A model generated the notes under the pieces. It was not told where the DNA came from. It saw nothing but the letters and a program-made list of their open reading frames with translations, and did no database searches. Positions 50,001-58,267 of a DNA stretch of 64,000 bases are shown here, in pieces. The translations under genes and the position numbers were made by a program. The DNA is from Acanthosoma haemorrhoidale (taxonomy: Eukaryota > Arthropoda > Insecta > Hemiptera > Acanthosomatidae), in the NCBI GenBank assembly GCA_930367205.1, contig OV884011.1, positions 169,705,226 to 169,769,225 of the forward strand, in the 5' to 3' direction. Position 1 is the stretch's first letter; each line of letters opens with the position of its first letter.

Positions 50001-50427
50001 ATATCTTGTTTCCTCACTGTAAAAGGTTTTAGTTAGATCAATATGACAGACATTGAATTCACTTCCTTTCTCTGTTGCCTTTTCAGAGACCTGCCTATTT
50101 GAAAATATTATATCTTGAGTAACTGTGCTATCTTTAAACACTTGACAACTCTTAAAACTGTAATAGTTACTTTGAGAATATAATCCTGTGTAAAATATTT
50201 GATTGATTTTATAGAATCTCTTATTACTTATGTAAAGCAGTGGGACATCTTCAGAATAAACCCCATTTGACTTCTTTAGTATACTATTTGGTGCTAATTC
50301 TTGATCAGTTTTAACTGTCTATTGTATAAGTTTTTTCTTAAAATAGGATAATGTAATTAATTTATACATAAGCATAATCAAAAATTTATTTTATTTTAGG
50401 TTCCAATCAGGAGGTGAAATGGAATAA
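23029..50427 (+). CDS. Chromodomain protein with C2HC finger, AT-hook-like and RGG motifs
   Basis: Coding exons: 23029-23065, 23151-23480, 23547-23744, 25574-25725, 26558-26603, 28575-28670, 29585-29658, 31518-31574, 33248-33372, 33459-33623, 33739-33833, 35723-35851, 35931-36127, 36564-36964, 37560-37662, 37763-37865, 38573-38683, 39940-40097, 40530-40627, 46561-46660, 47309-47461, 48434-48614, 48926-49019, 50400-50427. Every phase matches; the total is 3231 bases, 1076 residues. An acidic N-terminus leads to a C2HC finger (C136, C139, H152, C156) and a Trp-rich region (VWAFLLWKN, WKLYQKW). The chromodomain is at about 342-398 (EFVVEKIV, YLLKWEGY, NTWEPAENL), with F, W and Y in the aromatic-cage places that in HP1 bind methyl-lysine. 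AT-hook-like RRPGRPP (about 509-515) and GRPPGRPP (about 685-692) follow, then an RGG-rich stretch (about 749-769). The C-terminus ends in PDGNLMMTEVDEEQY. A nuclear chromatin-binding role is likely. It may be the insect Chromator/Chriz orthologue, which I cannot confirm. One intron is GC-AG. Confidence 0.9.
24521..25318 (+). mobile_element. Mariner-like element, second copy of the GGGTGTCCCAG family, in intron 3
   Basis: Ends GGGTGTCTCAGAATTA and its complement TAATTCTGGGACACCC, bordered by TA. The plus-strand transposase begins MERYT at 24628, then VFIVEHYLKNNEILA, VKRLIEKF, and after frameshifts RGYLKSKVYVN and ALKEEIQPH. It shares the same internal deletion class as the copy at 2879-3750, with extra small deletions that remove the third-Asp motif. 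It is in sense orientation within the host intron. Confidence 0.88.
26900..28010 (-). mobile_element. Tigger/pogo-type transposon remnant in intron 5
   Basis: The minus strand encodes VFNVGDTGLYWKQMPERTYI and SKARLTLLLSANCRG (27305-27550), then FKLKPFLVY-like sequence at about 27270-27300. In the pogo/Tigger DDE family this is the block NVDETGLxWK...LTxLLxAN; here the first catalytic Asp and its neighbour read GD instead of DE, so the active site is damaged. Upstream minus-strand pieces near 27980 (KRSFNLE, KKWKICHA) may be the N-terminal DNA-binding part. Stops are frequent. No terminal repeats were identified. Confidence 0.75.
30145..30225 (-). repeat. tRNA-like SINE trace
   Basis: The minus strand contains GTTTGAATCCCAGCCCAACC, which looks like a tRNA T-arm/B box followed by an acceptor side, preceded by an anticodon-like stretch. 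The A box is poor. It is a weak call, but similar T-arm traces occur near 18925 and 59200. Confidence 0.3.
30357..30562. mobile_element. Short TIR element (MITE), possibly Harbinger-like
   Basis: About 205 bp bounded by ATGCCAATTTCCCACAGGG and the complement of AATGCCCGGTTCCCAGGGGG, imperfect terminal inverted repeats. TTA occurs next to both ends, the size of a PIF/Harbinger target duplication. GC-richer core, no coding capacity. Superfamily assignment is tentative. Confidence 0.45.
31998..32933 (+). mobile_element. Mariner element in intron 8, GGTGTTC...AATGCAAGTG family
   Basis: Ends AAGGGGTGTGTTCGTAAAGT and the complement of CAGGGGGTGTTCAAAAAGTA share the inner AGTAATGCAAGTG, each next to TA. 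The plus strand has VFKWLKMFKEGR-like N-terminal sequence near 32275, then HHDYAPSHTTLRIREFLARQ (second catalytic Asp) near 32570-32630, then SHDLAPANFFLFPKIK (third Asp) near 32655-32700 and WENRWKKCVDTL near the end. The middle with the first Asp is deleted or scrambled. Non-autonomous copy in sense orientation. Confidence 0.85.
33248..33623 (+). CDS. Chromodomain-encoding exons 9 and 10
   Basis: Exon 9 (33248-33372) gives GKDGEQDTLQEEEFVVEKIV through WEGYP; exon 10 (33459-33623) continues with EQNTWEPAENLEACQHLL. The 86-base intron splits the Ser codon just after the WEGYP turn, a place where chromodomain genes often carry an intron. The alignment to HP1-type chromodomains is clear over about 50 residues, with one substitution in the cage (F for the first aromatic Tyr). 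Confidence 0.92.
33996..34100 (+). repeat. Direct repeat copy 1, in intron 11
   Basis: About 105 bases from TTTGTTTTTGGGTAAACACT to GGTATTTGGTACATTTTTCC recur at 34582-34686 with about 8 differences. The spacing is 586 bp. No known element was recognised. Confidence 0.75.
34582..34686 (+). repeat. Direct repeat copy 2, in intron 11
   Basis: This is the second copy of the 33996-34100 unit. It ends 20 bases before the TIR element at 34706-35215, so the duplication might be linked to that insertion. Confidence 0.75.
34706..35215. mobile_element. MITE-like TIR element in intron 11
   Basis: The left end TACTAGGTTGGTACTGAAGT and the right end (complement of TACTAGGATGTTAGATCAGT) align, continuing with TTCTTGTGCATAAAAC against TCCTTGTGCATGAAAAC. 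That makes terminal inverted repeats of about 35 bp, with TA at both edges, pointing to the mariner group. No transposase motif is inside the 510 bp. Confidence 0.65.
35852..35930 (+). other. GC-AG intron, 79 bp
   Basis: Splicing AATGCAG to GTGGCAAAAG keeps the reading frame into IIRRPGRPPLKPK. The donor then reads CAG/GCATGT, a GC donor. Using the nearest GT instead (five bases later) puts the next exon out of frame with a stop after 17 codons. The acceptor is AAAAAG after a T-rich tract. Confidence 0.8.
38846..39697 (-). mobile_element. Mariner element in intron 17, AGGTTTGATCAAAAAGTAAC family
   Basis: The ends CAAGGTTTGATCAAAAAGTA and the complement of CGAGGTTTGATTAAAAAGTA are both next to TA. 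The minus strand has RFKEGREDFEDEL-like N-terminal sequence (near 39430), a helix-turn-helix region with LLLERLLVK (near 39300), and a frameshifted C-terminal part containing STRLLFVPKVKKTLER (near 39090-39140). Stops and an internal deletion make it inactive. It is antisense to the host gene. Confidence 0.82.
40801..41109 (-). repeat. 3' LTR of the Gypsy-type element
   Basis: 309 bp, identical by eye to 44933-45241. It contains short AT-rich stretches with AATAAA-like motifs on the minus strand and the region CCACTAGGTGGAGCTAGCGA near its 5' side. Confidence 0.93.
41110..41122 (-). other. Polypurine tract
   Basis: On the minus strand GTGGGAGGGGGAGA directly precedes the 3' LTR start TGTAAAG, the normal place for the plus-strand primer of an LTR retrotransposon. 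Confidence 0.85.
41161..43793 (-). CDS. Pol polyprotein (protease, RT, RNase H, integrase), RT core deleted
   Basis: About 865 residues from the first track-independent start near 43758, or about 12 more if read through the frameshift. Protease: YDSGSQVSLI with the D-S-G active site near residue 12. RT: TRLCVDFRDLNKIV, FTSLDINSAFWSIPL (first catalytic Asp) and GFITQEGHY. At about residue 290 the sequence jumps to HKYIPKISTILDPLHRLL, which normally lies far downstream; the YxDD box and about 130-140 residues are missing without a frame break. RNase H: IFTDAS, YLECLAI, YSDHKPL, EADCLSR. Integrase: H-H-C-C zinc region (CRTCEICKK), then DDE at SIDTIGG, LTDQYPG and NGINERLNQT. The protein cannot make cDNA by itself. 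Antisense to the host gene. Confidence 0.92.
43788..44918 (-). CDS. Gag of the Gypsy-type element
   Basis: 376 residues; translation could start at MFMMSK or the third Met (MSKLHFEF). It is charged and Lys/Glu-rich, with a retrotransposon-gag type core (KQWIESFEKECSRFQI, LMKLFFDKPSLDWHSS, WSEWKTRFLKCF, YREGSLTDYALRKEKLL) typical of Ty3/Gypsy capsids. Near residue 325 is a zinc-knuckle-like CKTCGDLGKGVRYHPKDKC (CX2CX9HX4C), longer than the standard CX2CX4HX4C. The frame ends SKNE-stop. The slippery heptamer lies just before that stop and leads into Pol. No breaks were seen. Confidence 0.88.
   Translation of the reverse strand: MFMMSKLHFEFTVVTSPKDSKANAIAITSIGTGDGRRYILPEEFKYMEDHVELKKTSKYTKLVNSLNRRNQIRRVWITMTKELEGTYIDEDGNLQFKDQYLEEINEESTNKTQDHSLKEILEKLIETTQKKDNEKDLKKISEKLLIETFSSKNTNAKQWIESFEKECSRFQIDKSEEKIELMKLFFDKPSLDWHSSTLIRLTINAGWSEWKTRFLKCFTDNGWNNITYALSFKYREGSLTDYALRKEKLLIDFNKDMDIKSLIALIAVGLPEFILNRINKEKLKETTDLFNELRQLECLVNKRNFQKKPTLDSQKKYEVKIPCKTCGDLGKGVRYHPKDKCWFQKHEESREKNTTPKKVNNNSILDVEIYNESKNE
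43794..43800 (-). promoter_or_regulatory. A AAA AAC -1 ribosomal frameshift site between Gag and Pol
   Basis: On the minus strand the last Gag codons read TCA AAA AAC GAG TAA. The heptamer A AAA AAC is a canonical slippery sequence in the correct phase. A -1 slip continues CGA GTA AAC ACA CCA, which is open and runs straight into the Pol frame. I see no strong stem-loop directly downstream; the following 40 bases are AT-rich. Confidence 0.75.
44933..45241 (-). repeat. 5' LTR of the Gypsy-type element
   Basis: 309 bp, the upstream LTR in element orientation. The Gag start codon lies about 25 bases inside the internal region, so the leader is very short and there is no room for a normal primer-binding site plus leader. 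Confidence 0.93.
45242..45930. other. Rest of intron 19, unassigned
   Basis: Starts with a short AT repeat. Short open frames such as 45676-45927 have no recognisable domain. It might be the far end of the Tc1-like copy next to it. Confidence 0.35.
45940..46265 (-). mobile_element. Tc1-like transposon 5' fragment in intron 19
   Basis: The end at 46233-46263 reads, on the minus strand, CAGTAGTGGCCGAAAGTTTC after TA, the usual CAGT start of Tc1 elements. Downstream is MKELLIFSLEGKSCREIAKM then LKVDKSTRSDLLKKHNSGGG, a Tc1 helix-turn-helix. The catalytic domain is not recognisable. Confidence 0.65.
46715..46806. mobile_element. 92-bp MITE with the ends of mariner copy 1
   Basis: Left end GGGGGTCTGAAAAGTTTCCG and right end reading the complement of AGGGTGGTCTGAAAAGTTTC; the inner 20 bases GTCTGAAAAGTTTCCGACCT are perfect inverted repeats. 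The right end, with the preceding TTTGTTAGGTCGG, matches the 3' end of the mariner at 1-1352. The core is only about 40 bp. It lies in intron 20 of the chromodomain gene, about 55 bp past the donor. Confidence 0.8.
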
Positions 50428-51345
50428 AGATTTTTAATGGTGCTACTTTGAGTTGACCGTATCGCTTTGTAAATATTTCACACTGTTTTTATTTATTCCC
50501 TGATTTGTAAATACGTTCCGATCGGTCATCTTAGGCCCTTGCTTTGTTAGCTGTAGCCATGGGAATTGTACAAATGTATATGTATGTTATTTAATAGAGA
50601 ACCACTTTTAATATATTTAGGTAATACATCATTTCATTCTTACCATGTCAAACTATTGAATATAAAAATGGCTAGTTTTCAGCATAGGGGAAAAGAACAC
50701 TTTTACAGTGTACATAATATTAGTGCATGGCCAAAACTGCAAAGTTTTTATTACTGCTCCTGTACATTTCTCAACAGATCAACAATTTTTCACAAGGTGT
50801 ATCCTGTCCAATGCAGGTGCACGGCATGTTTTTTATGTACAATGGTTTGGCATGCTAGGGGCGATCTTTCAGACAATATATTCTAAATTTGTATGCGTTC
50901 ATCAGCCTGAAAATTTTATTTGACACTTTCACCAAGTGATAACTTAATATTTAGTACCTGAGTAACTTTTCTTACTTCCGATTTCAAAAAATAACTAATT
51001 ATATTAATTTGACATCATAATTAAATATATTTTCTCCTCTTGTTTAGGTTTTGTTTATGATTCTGATTATTGTTTATATATTTCCCTGAAGGGAAATGCA
51101 TGCGAACAAATTAAAACAATTTTATGGGAATGCTTAATTTACGAAATTTTAAATCTCTATAAACCCATTATCAATCGATGTCTATGTATCAATTAGTCTT
51201 GGAAAAACAGTGTTCATGTAAACTAGATTTCCATTATTTTTTGCTATGTTAAGTGATGAGTAAATATGTGCACTTTATGTCTGCAATTATTTTATTTTTT
51301 TACTTATTATATAAACAATAAAGACATTGTAAATAAATATAATTT
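50428..51345 (+). other. 3' untranslated region of the chromodomain gene
   Basis: Follows the TAA at 50425-50427 and is AT-rich without introns visible. AATAAA at 51317-51322 is a likely polyadenylation signal, with AATAAA again at 51333. Frames inside (50566-50886 and others) have no domain and are ordinary UTR. Confidence 0.6.
51317..51322 (+). terminator. Candidate polyadenylation signal
   Basis: AATAAA about 890 bases after the stop codon, followed within 60 bases by T-rich sequence. The nearest alternative is about 15 bases downstream. Confidence 0.55.
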
Positions 51346-52019
51346 TGTATTATATTAAACGTGTAAATTTAAATCTTTACTTTTTTTTTTTTTTTACTTA
51401 ATTGTTTCAAATATATTGAAATATTGTAAATACAATCATTTGTGCCGGTGTGATGTGTTTATTTTAAAATTATTTAACGTTAAATGTATAGTAACTTCAG
51501 ATTTATATATTTCACAAGTTGAATTTTTAAACAAAAACCTTTCCTGCAGTTGTCAAATTTATAGGTACTGTTATGTTTTTGTCATTGTTTTGGCTAATTG
51601 TATATTATATGTATGTGTACAGTGTAAAGAATATAAAATTATTTTTTAGTATTTTATTTAATGTGTATGTATCCTACCCTACCCACCTATAAAGGTAATC
51701 CGAATTCTAGGATTTTTTTACTAACCTAAAAATCTAATCCCTTGCTCTGATTAACCTTGGGTAATGGTAGTCCACTTCTAGCTTCTTTGTCTCAAACATT
51801 TTATTTTATTTATTACAAAAAAAAATTAGAATATTATATTCTTCAATATAAATGCTGTGTGCGCTTACTGTAAATAGACTTTTTTAGGATAATATTTTTG
51901 TTACCCGAGTTTTACCTTGTAACCAACATAATGGGCAGCATTCAAATTTATATTGAAAATACTCCAACTGGCTTCTGTAGCGACTTCACAGCACACATGG
52001 TGATCAAGTTCTGGAAGCT

Positions 52020-52290
52020 GTCGAAGACCACAAAAAGTAAGACAGCTACAGATAGAGAAACCGAGCACCAGAGCACAACAGAATACAAATGGTTCTGTTG
52101 ATACATATGCCAAGGAGAGCGATAGTACAACTCACAAACCTTGTACAAGTCTTGTATCAGATTGAGGTACTTTCCTGACGAATGGAAACAAGCCATCTTG
52201 TTCCCATTACTCAAGCCAGCCCACTACCTAAGTGATCACCCTACCGACTACCGCCCGATCATCTTACTATCACAAATGGGTAGTCCCATT
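52020..52290 (+). mobile_element. Jockey-like LINE RT fragment
   Basis: Frames on the plus strand give AIVQLTNLVQVLYQ, then LRYFPDEWKQAILFPLLKPA and DYRPIILLSQMG. In jockey-clade RTs the order YFPxxWKxAxxxPxxKP...YRPISLL is the start of the RT domain. The piece stops after this motif, and stops precede it. A dead fragment. Confidence 0.7.
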
Positions 52291-52501
52291 TGATATTTAT
52301 TAATATCAACGACAACTTGAAAAATGTAGCGATGTCCCTAAAACATGATTAAGTGTCTTATCAAAAAATTGATTAATTAGTAATACAAATTAGATTTTTC
52401 TAACATTTTCATTGGGGTAATAAATCCATACATTGGATTTTCTTTTGTTTTTAACTATCATTACAAAAAGTCATTAACGTTTTGCATGGAAGTTTTACTT
52501 G

Positions 52502-53965
52502 ATGCCATAAAAATATAAGCAACCCCCTGAAAAATAATATGAAGATAAATAATCAATGATTTAGTAGTTAAAAAATAAAAGTTTTTCTATCATATTGTTC
52601 AGGTGTCAAATAAAAGATCTCAACTTAAATACTCCATGATACCTGTTGGGACTACAGTCATTAAAACTCAAAAAAAAATCATGTTCACAATTTTTTTGTA
52701 ATACTAGAACCTAAAAAGATATTTTGCATGGAAGTTTTACTGAATAAATAATGATGAAATTCTCTGATCAATTATTGTATAGCAGTATGGTCATTTTATT
52801 GGTTAAGCTGTAGCCATAGTAGAAGTGACGGCTTGTCCGGGAAATATTCGTTTGAGATTCTATCTAGCTGAAGCATCCGCCACCAATTACTTATTAGCTC
52901 TATCTGCTCTACATATCAATAGTTGATATACCACTCCCTTCAATATTCATAGTATTACTTTGACCTGGAAGCAATTGATTTATTAGCACAGAGGTCCAAT
53001 TGCTATGTTTGAATAATTTATGATTATTAATGTAATAGGGGGACCGGAAAGTAATGTTTTTTTTTTTACATTGAAGTCAAAAAATAAATTTTTAACAAGT
53101 TTTAGTTTTTAATCATTGATGTAATCACCCTTGTTATCAGCAACCTTTTGCCATCTAGTTAGTGTGCAAATTTTCAATGCTGAATCGATAAAAATCAATT
53201 GGATTTTGTGCAAAATATCTGGAGATGGCATTTTGGACATCATACAAATTTTTAGCGATTGGAATTAATGAAAATCCGATGGCGCAATATCGGGCGAGTA
53301 TGGTGGGTGTGGCTGGAGATGAAAAAGGGGTCCTCTATGATAATCCAAAAATCTCGGCACAAAGTACAGCTAAGCCAGGTTTACACTCCAAAAAGGTGCT
53401 TTTGTGTGTGATGGAGTATTTGTGGGGTCGTTCATCGCTGATACCTGGGAAAACGGTGAATCCAGATCTTTACAGTGAACAATTGGATCGAGTAAATCAA
53501 TCTTTAATTGTAAATTGCCCAGCGATTGTCAATAAAAAAGGCGTCTGCAGGACCCCACTGCGCCTATTTTTTCCGCAAGAACCCTGGAAAAAATTAATGA
53601 ATTGAGGTGGGAGGTATTGCCTCAACCACCATACTCCCCCAATATCGGATTTCAATTTATTCCGATCGCTACATTTTCTAAGTGGTAAAAAATTTCAAAA
53701 TTTTGATGATGTCCAAAATGCCATCTCCAGATATTTTGCTCAAAAACCAATTGATTTTGATCGATCAGGCATTGAAAATTTGCATACTAAATGGCAAAAG
53801 GTTTCTAATAAAGAGGGTGATTGTCATTACATCACTGATCAAAAACTTGTTAAAAATTTATCTGTGTTAATTTAATGTAAAAAAAAGACAAATTTTTATC
53901 TACTAAATCATTGATTATTTATCTTCATATTATTTTTCAGGGGGTTGCTTATATTTTTATGGCAT
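52502..53965. mobile_element. Element with 66-bp perfect inverted ends, containing mariner pieces
   Basis: Bases 52502-52567 are the exact reverse complement of 53900-53965 (starting ATGCCATAAAAATATAAGCA). Between them are AT-rich sequence (52568-53036) and inverted mariner fragments (53037-53890). The phrase TTTTGCATGGAAGTTTTACT occurs just outside the left end (about 52484) and again at 52722, so the left half may itself be duplicated. The element class is unknown; these may be the ends of a MITE that acquired a mariner. Confidence 0.6.
53037..53890 (+). mobile_element. Mariner pieces in inverted arrangement
   Basis: Plus strand 53275-53890 encodes a mariner transposase from DEKGVLYDNPKISAQ (first Asp) through LYSEQLDRVNQSLIV, a damaged second-Asp region, and the tail DDVQNAISRYFAQKPIDF. 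The tail sequence occurs again on the minus strand at about 53055-53250 (ISRYFAQNPIDF), so the two C-termini are inverted around a centre near 53470. A terminal repeat GGGGGACCGGAAAGTAATG is present only on the left (53037). Two copies or a rearranged one; both dead. Confidence 0.75.
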
Positions 53966-56650
53966 ACCATGGATGGAAAACAGGTATACCTAAAAAACTT
54001 GGATGTAACAAAATATAAAATCCAAAATAAACAAAGTCTGCTAGTTAGTTATAAAATAGGTATACAAAATAAAGTAGATCATATCTGTCAATTGGAAAAT
54101 TGATATAGATGTGAAGATAGAAAGATAGAGTGGCAACAATTTTTTATATTTTTTACATGATACCAAAAGATATGTTGTTGATAAAGCGATGGTGGAATAA
54201 GAATACACAATTGATGCTACAATTTTTTCAAAACATAGAACAGATATCATTTGAGGAAAGTGAAAGGGAGTGTTATGTGGAAATAATTCAATTTATACCC
54301 AGTGAGAAGAAGAATAGTGTTGACTGCTTAAGACATACGGATGAACTTGGAAAACCAGGCAATTATCAACCTTTTGGTAAACAGTCGTAGTAGCGGGGAA
54401 TGCCGAAAAGAAAATGTTATCTATTGTGTCTGGCAAAAAATGTTATTTTAGTAATTGTAACATTTATTCATAGATGTTGGAAATTTATTTGCTAGTCAGT
54501 TTTGCTTGATGTGTATTGTTTCTGATAAAAGTCTATGAGTGTAGCTTGTTTGTTTATCAATGATTTTGTTATTTATAGTTGTTGGAGAAGGAATGTTTCA
54601 CGAGACCAGAATTGTTGATTCTGTTGTGTTTATTTACCATTTGTGTTGGTTTTAATTCAATATACTCAATTATTTATGCAGACATACAAATTACCAACAA
54701 ACAAATACTGCTTACAACCTTATCAGCCGAGTCCTCACCTTTTATCCCCCTCTTTTTACACAAAAACTTTTCAACATCTTATCCACCAACCAATACCCAA
54801 CCCTCTAATCAACTCACTTATCAGTACCATTCATATCACCCTCCATCTAACCCTAGATATAATATATCATGGCGCCAGCGGCACCTTAGTCACACTGGTC
54901 TGGTAGGTAGGGCATGTATTCTCATTTTAAGGACACAAGGACTGAATTTAGTATATTTTTTGATGGAATAGTGGATGCAGAGTCTTAAAGTAGATATATG
55001 CATGTTTCAATTCAAAAGTTTGTGCGTACGGTCATATTTTTGACATGTGAGATGTACATGTTATTAATCCAAGTGATTTTGATCTCTATATTGTCACAAG
55101 GTTTGATTCTTTGGCTGCTCAGTAAATTTATGACCAAATGGGTGTTAGTGAATCTTAAGTTTTAATACCAGAGGTAGACTTGATCTTCTATGGAGTAAGT
55201 GGTATACAGGTTTTAGTCTTTGTCCTATAAAGCTGTTTACAAAGTGACAGTCCAAGATACTTTACTGTTTCTGTTTGAGGTTGATTATCACATGAGGCAA
55301 TGTCCACAGTGGATCTTAACTATTATGCATAATGATATCATAACATTGATTTTTGCTTTCCATGCTGTGCAAAAATTGTGCAGTAGTGTTAAGTGGTTTT
55401 ACAGTGTATCTGAGGCTTGTATCAAATCTTTCTTTAGTGTAAGAAGGGCTTAGTTGTCAACGTAGGCAGTTGTCAGGGAATGTAGGTAGACATGTAAATC
55501 ATACAGAGTGAATGAGGGTTTTCGATAAAGTACTTTACACACATTACTGAGTACACCTTTTATTGAGCACCACATGCTTCATCTTCAACGCTAACTGATA
55601 CACACAACAACCAGGGGTAGGTTCCCTAGCCGGTTACAAATCAAGGTTACAACAGTGAAGGTACTCGAATATATCCCTAGGGGCAAACTAAAAATAGTGA
55701 GTGGGTAGGAAGAGATCATAGAAGATTTGAGCTAGAGCTAAAGAGGTGGAAAGGTCACCTTGGTGATTCGACCAGAAGGTTGGTAACGTCAGATGGAACA
55801 ACACCGTGAAGGGGAATATCCTTAGAAAGTGGTTTCCTTCAGACATGGACAGACTAAGGGCAAGGTGGATATATCTGGGATTTCCCGGTATATGGGTGAT
55901 TCCAGAAGAAGCTACAGGAATGGAAGTAGTTCGGGGACCTGCAATGCTTAGAGATGTACACAGCCTAAAACTTGCTCACCTGTTAAACTGATAAACAGGA
56001 AAGAGCGCAACTTTTACGTATGACATGTCTCTACAGCTCACAGTCTGTAAACATGAGAATCCGTGGATTTACCCCTTTCGTCCAGAAGAGGGAAAGGTTC
56101 CAAGGCCAGGAGTACTTAATTATCTCGAGGAGGGCTTACATTATGACGGATAATCCTGGAAAACCCGTATTTACGGCGACACATGACAGAGAAAATTAAC
56201 CCCGCTTAGGACAACGGTCCTTGGGACGAAAAAAGCTGCTATGTTAGTCAGATTGTAGGATGTTGGACAGTACAAGAAACAAACTTTACATGGATCATTT
56301 AGAAAACATGCATATAAAAATAAATCCGAATCATAAAAATTATCTGAACGAGGGGGGATAGTTCAAAATTACCCCCACATCATGCTCACCAGACAAGGCA
56401 AATTCCAATATAAAAACTGATCTGATTTCGTAAGAATAGGAGACATTGTTTGAACATTTCATTTTTATTTCCCCTATTCTATTTATAAGGTGACTGTGAT
56501 TGTTCTATTGTAAACAGCTTTGAATTTATTCTATGTATTGCATTTTATTAATAGTCGAACTATTCAACCAACTTTTTACATTTTAATTATTTGAATTTAT
56601 TGTGTTAGCAAAAAATATTTCTAATCATAAGCACTACCACATCATAAACG
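53966..56650. other. Unassigned intergenic sequence
   Basis: No recognised protein motif. 54700-54850 is C-rich on the plus strand with an open frame in two registers but no known domain. 55560-56250 has a GC-richer, older-repeat look (for example GGTCACCTTGGTGATTCGAC) without an identifiable family. Confidence 0.4.
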
Positions 56651-56741
56651 GTATTTTTTCTAGATTGTTTCAATTCATACATGCGTCAACCTAGTTCAAT
56701 GAAAATAGCTCTAGACATTTCAGAGTCACCAATTTCTAAAT
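56651..56741. repeat. Direct repeat flanking the LTR cluster, copy 1
   Basis: Runs from GTATTTTTTCTAGATTGTTT to ACCAATTTCTAAATAA and recurs at 59056-59145 with few differences. The two copies bracket the two solo LTRs and the LINE fragment. Confidence 0.8.
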
Positions 56742-56801
56742 AACCACGCAACAATACCAGTTGAATTTTACATTACTAAGCTCACGGCAGAGGATTTGTT
56801 T

Positions 56802-57691
56802 TGTCTTCTCGGGTCGTCACGAGGGGGGTGCCTAGTTACCCTAGTCTTGGTGACGAAGTGAGTGTTGATTAGGCTATGACCTGGACAATCGTTTCATGAC
56901 GGTCTTACTATCTGATTCTATATTTGATAGGCATGTGCCCCGACAATGCACTATGTTCAGGAGAAGAGGTATAGGGTCGGTAGGTAGGTAGCTTATGTGG
57001 TCTTGGAATGACCACGAATTAACACTCGGTATCTGAGGGTAGGCGAAATCCGTCCGGATCCCAAAGGCGAGTGTGAACCAACCGGAGAGAGGCAGACTGA
57101 ATCGCCGTGGGAAACACTGCTCGGTAAGTTTGCAGGGCCACGACAACCGTTGTCCGCGAGGGAGAGGTCTCTCCCTAGGAGCTGCTAGTTTTAGCGAGGC
57201 GAAGGCAGAGAACCCCACTAGGAGAGTGTGGGGTCTGACAAGGCCGGATTAAACATAGCGAGGTTAGTAAGAGAGGTCCAGAGGTTTTCATAAATGAGAA
57301 GGCCAAGTCTTGAACATCAGTGCAGCCGCAAGTCATCAGTTAGATAGTCGTCGGGAGAATGATTTATAGGCCGAGATCTGGCCCTACTTATAGTTAGTGG
57401 TGGGTCGTTAGACCCTATCATGTGCCTCGTTATTGTACCCAATGAGATCCCAGTATGCGATGGCACTTTGTTCTCGGCAGCCCCAGGCCTGGCCTGGGTC
57501 ACCGATACCTACCCTGGGTAAGGGTTTCCAGCGCCTAACTAATTAACTTGCAGCTGCGTCTTTTTTATTGTTTACAACATTTACAATGACTTATGGTTTG
57601 GTAATGTTATTTACATTTGTTTAAATTAATTTCCAATATATATACAATAGAGTATAAGGTGATTTATCTTATGTAGTTAGCGGTCGCTACA
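56802..57691 (-). mobile_element. Solo LTR, long subtype
   Basis: 890 bp, minus orientation, TGTAGCGACCGCTAACTAC start and ...GACCCGAGAAGACA end (TG...CA). Exact 4-bp target duplication GTTT at 56798-56801 and 57692-57695. It contains AAACAATAAAAAAG (polyadenylation-like) and TATAAGTAGGG (promoter-like). No PBS, coding region or second LTR in the same orientation, so it is a solo LTR left by recombination. It is the intact relative of the split LTR at 1390-2814. Confidence 0.88.
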
Positions 57692-57809
57692 GTTTTGTTT
57701 GGAGGGGGGGGTTGTTATTGTTTGTTTTAAAATAATTGTAACTATTGCGATTTTTAAATGTAATTATATTTATTTTATATAAGATTTTTAGTATTTGAAT
57801 AAAATAAGT

Positions 57810-57998
57810 CTATAATAATTGTATTGCCTTTTTAGATACTTGCAAAAAATTGTAGCCACCGAAAGTACTTGTGCAATAATAAAATAAATTTTGGATAGAC
57901 AGATAGAATTGGTTATTTATTTTTAGGTTGTAAAGTAGACCTGAATGCCGAACACTGTCAAAAGCTTGCTCTACGACAATAAATCTCCAGAGTGGCAT
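57810..57998 (-). mobile_element. Jockey-like RT fragment
   Basis: Minus-strand VEQAFDSVRHSGLLYNLKIN matches the RT motif A block, read as AQAFDRVWHAGLLYKLK in the LINE at 60464-63857. The rest is too decayed to align. Confidence 0.65.
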
Positions 57999-58267
57999 GG
58001 GTTCTTCTTTATATAGACGAAGCGATGAAATGAACTACTCTACCTTTATAGTATTTTTTCACATAATGTCTTGGTTGTAAAGTTCCATTCTTAACCTTTA
58101 CAATTATGCATATCATCGGTTGGCGTAGGCACCACGGAGTAGGCGTCGTAGCCAAGAAGGAAGGAATGGGGTAGAAGCGGATGTAAACATATTTTTTGAG
58201 TTGCCTGCTAAGGGTATTTACAGTCGCCGTTAGCTATTATACAGTCCACAGCCATCTACATTATTAC

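Noticed and set aside
50566..50886. 106-codon frame after the chromodomain gene
   Set aside because: Lies in the 3' UTR before the polyadenylation signal, with no domain or splice evidence.
54579..54971. 130-codon frame with a hydrophobic start
   Set aside because: No splice context, no known domain, and a competing frame of similar length overlaps it.
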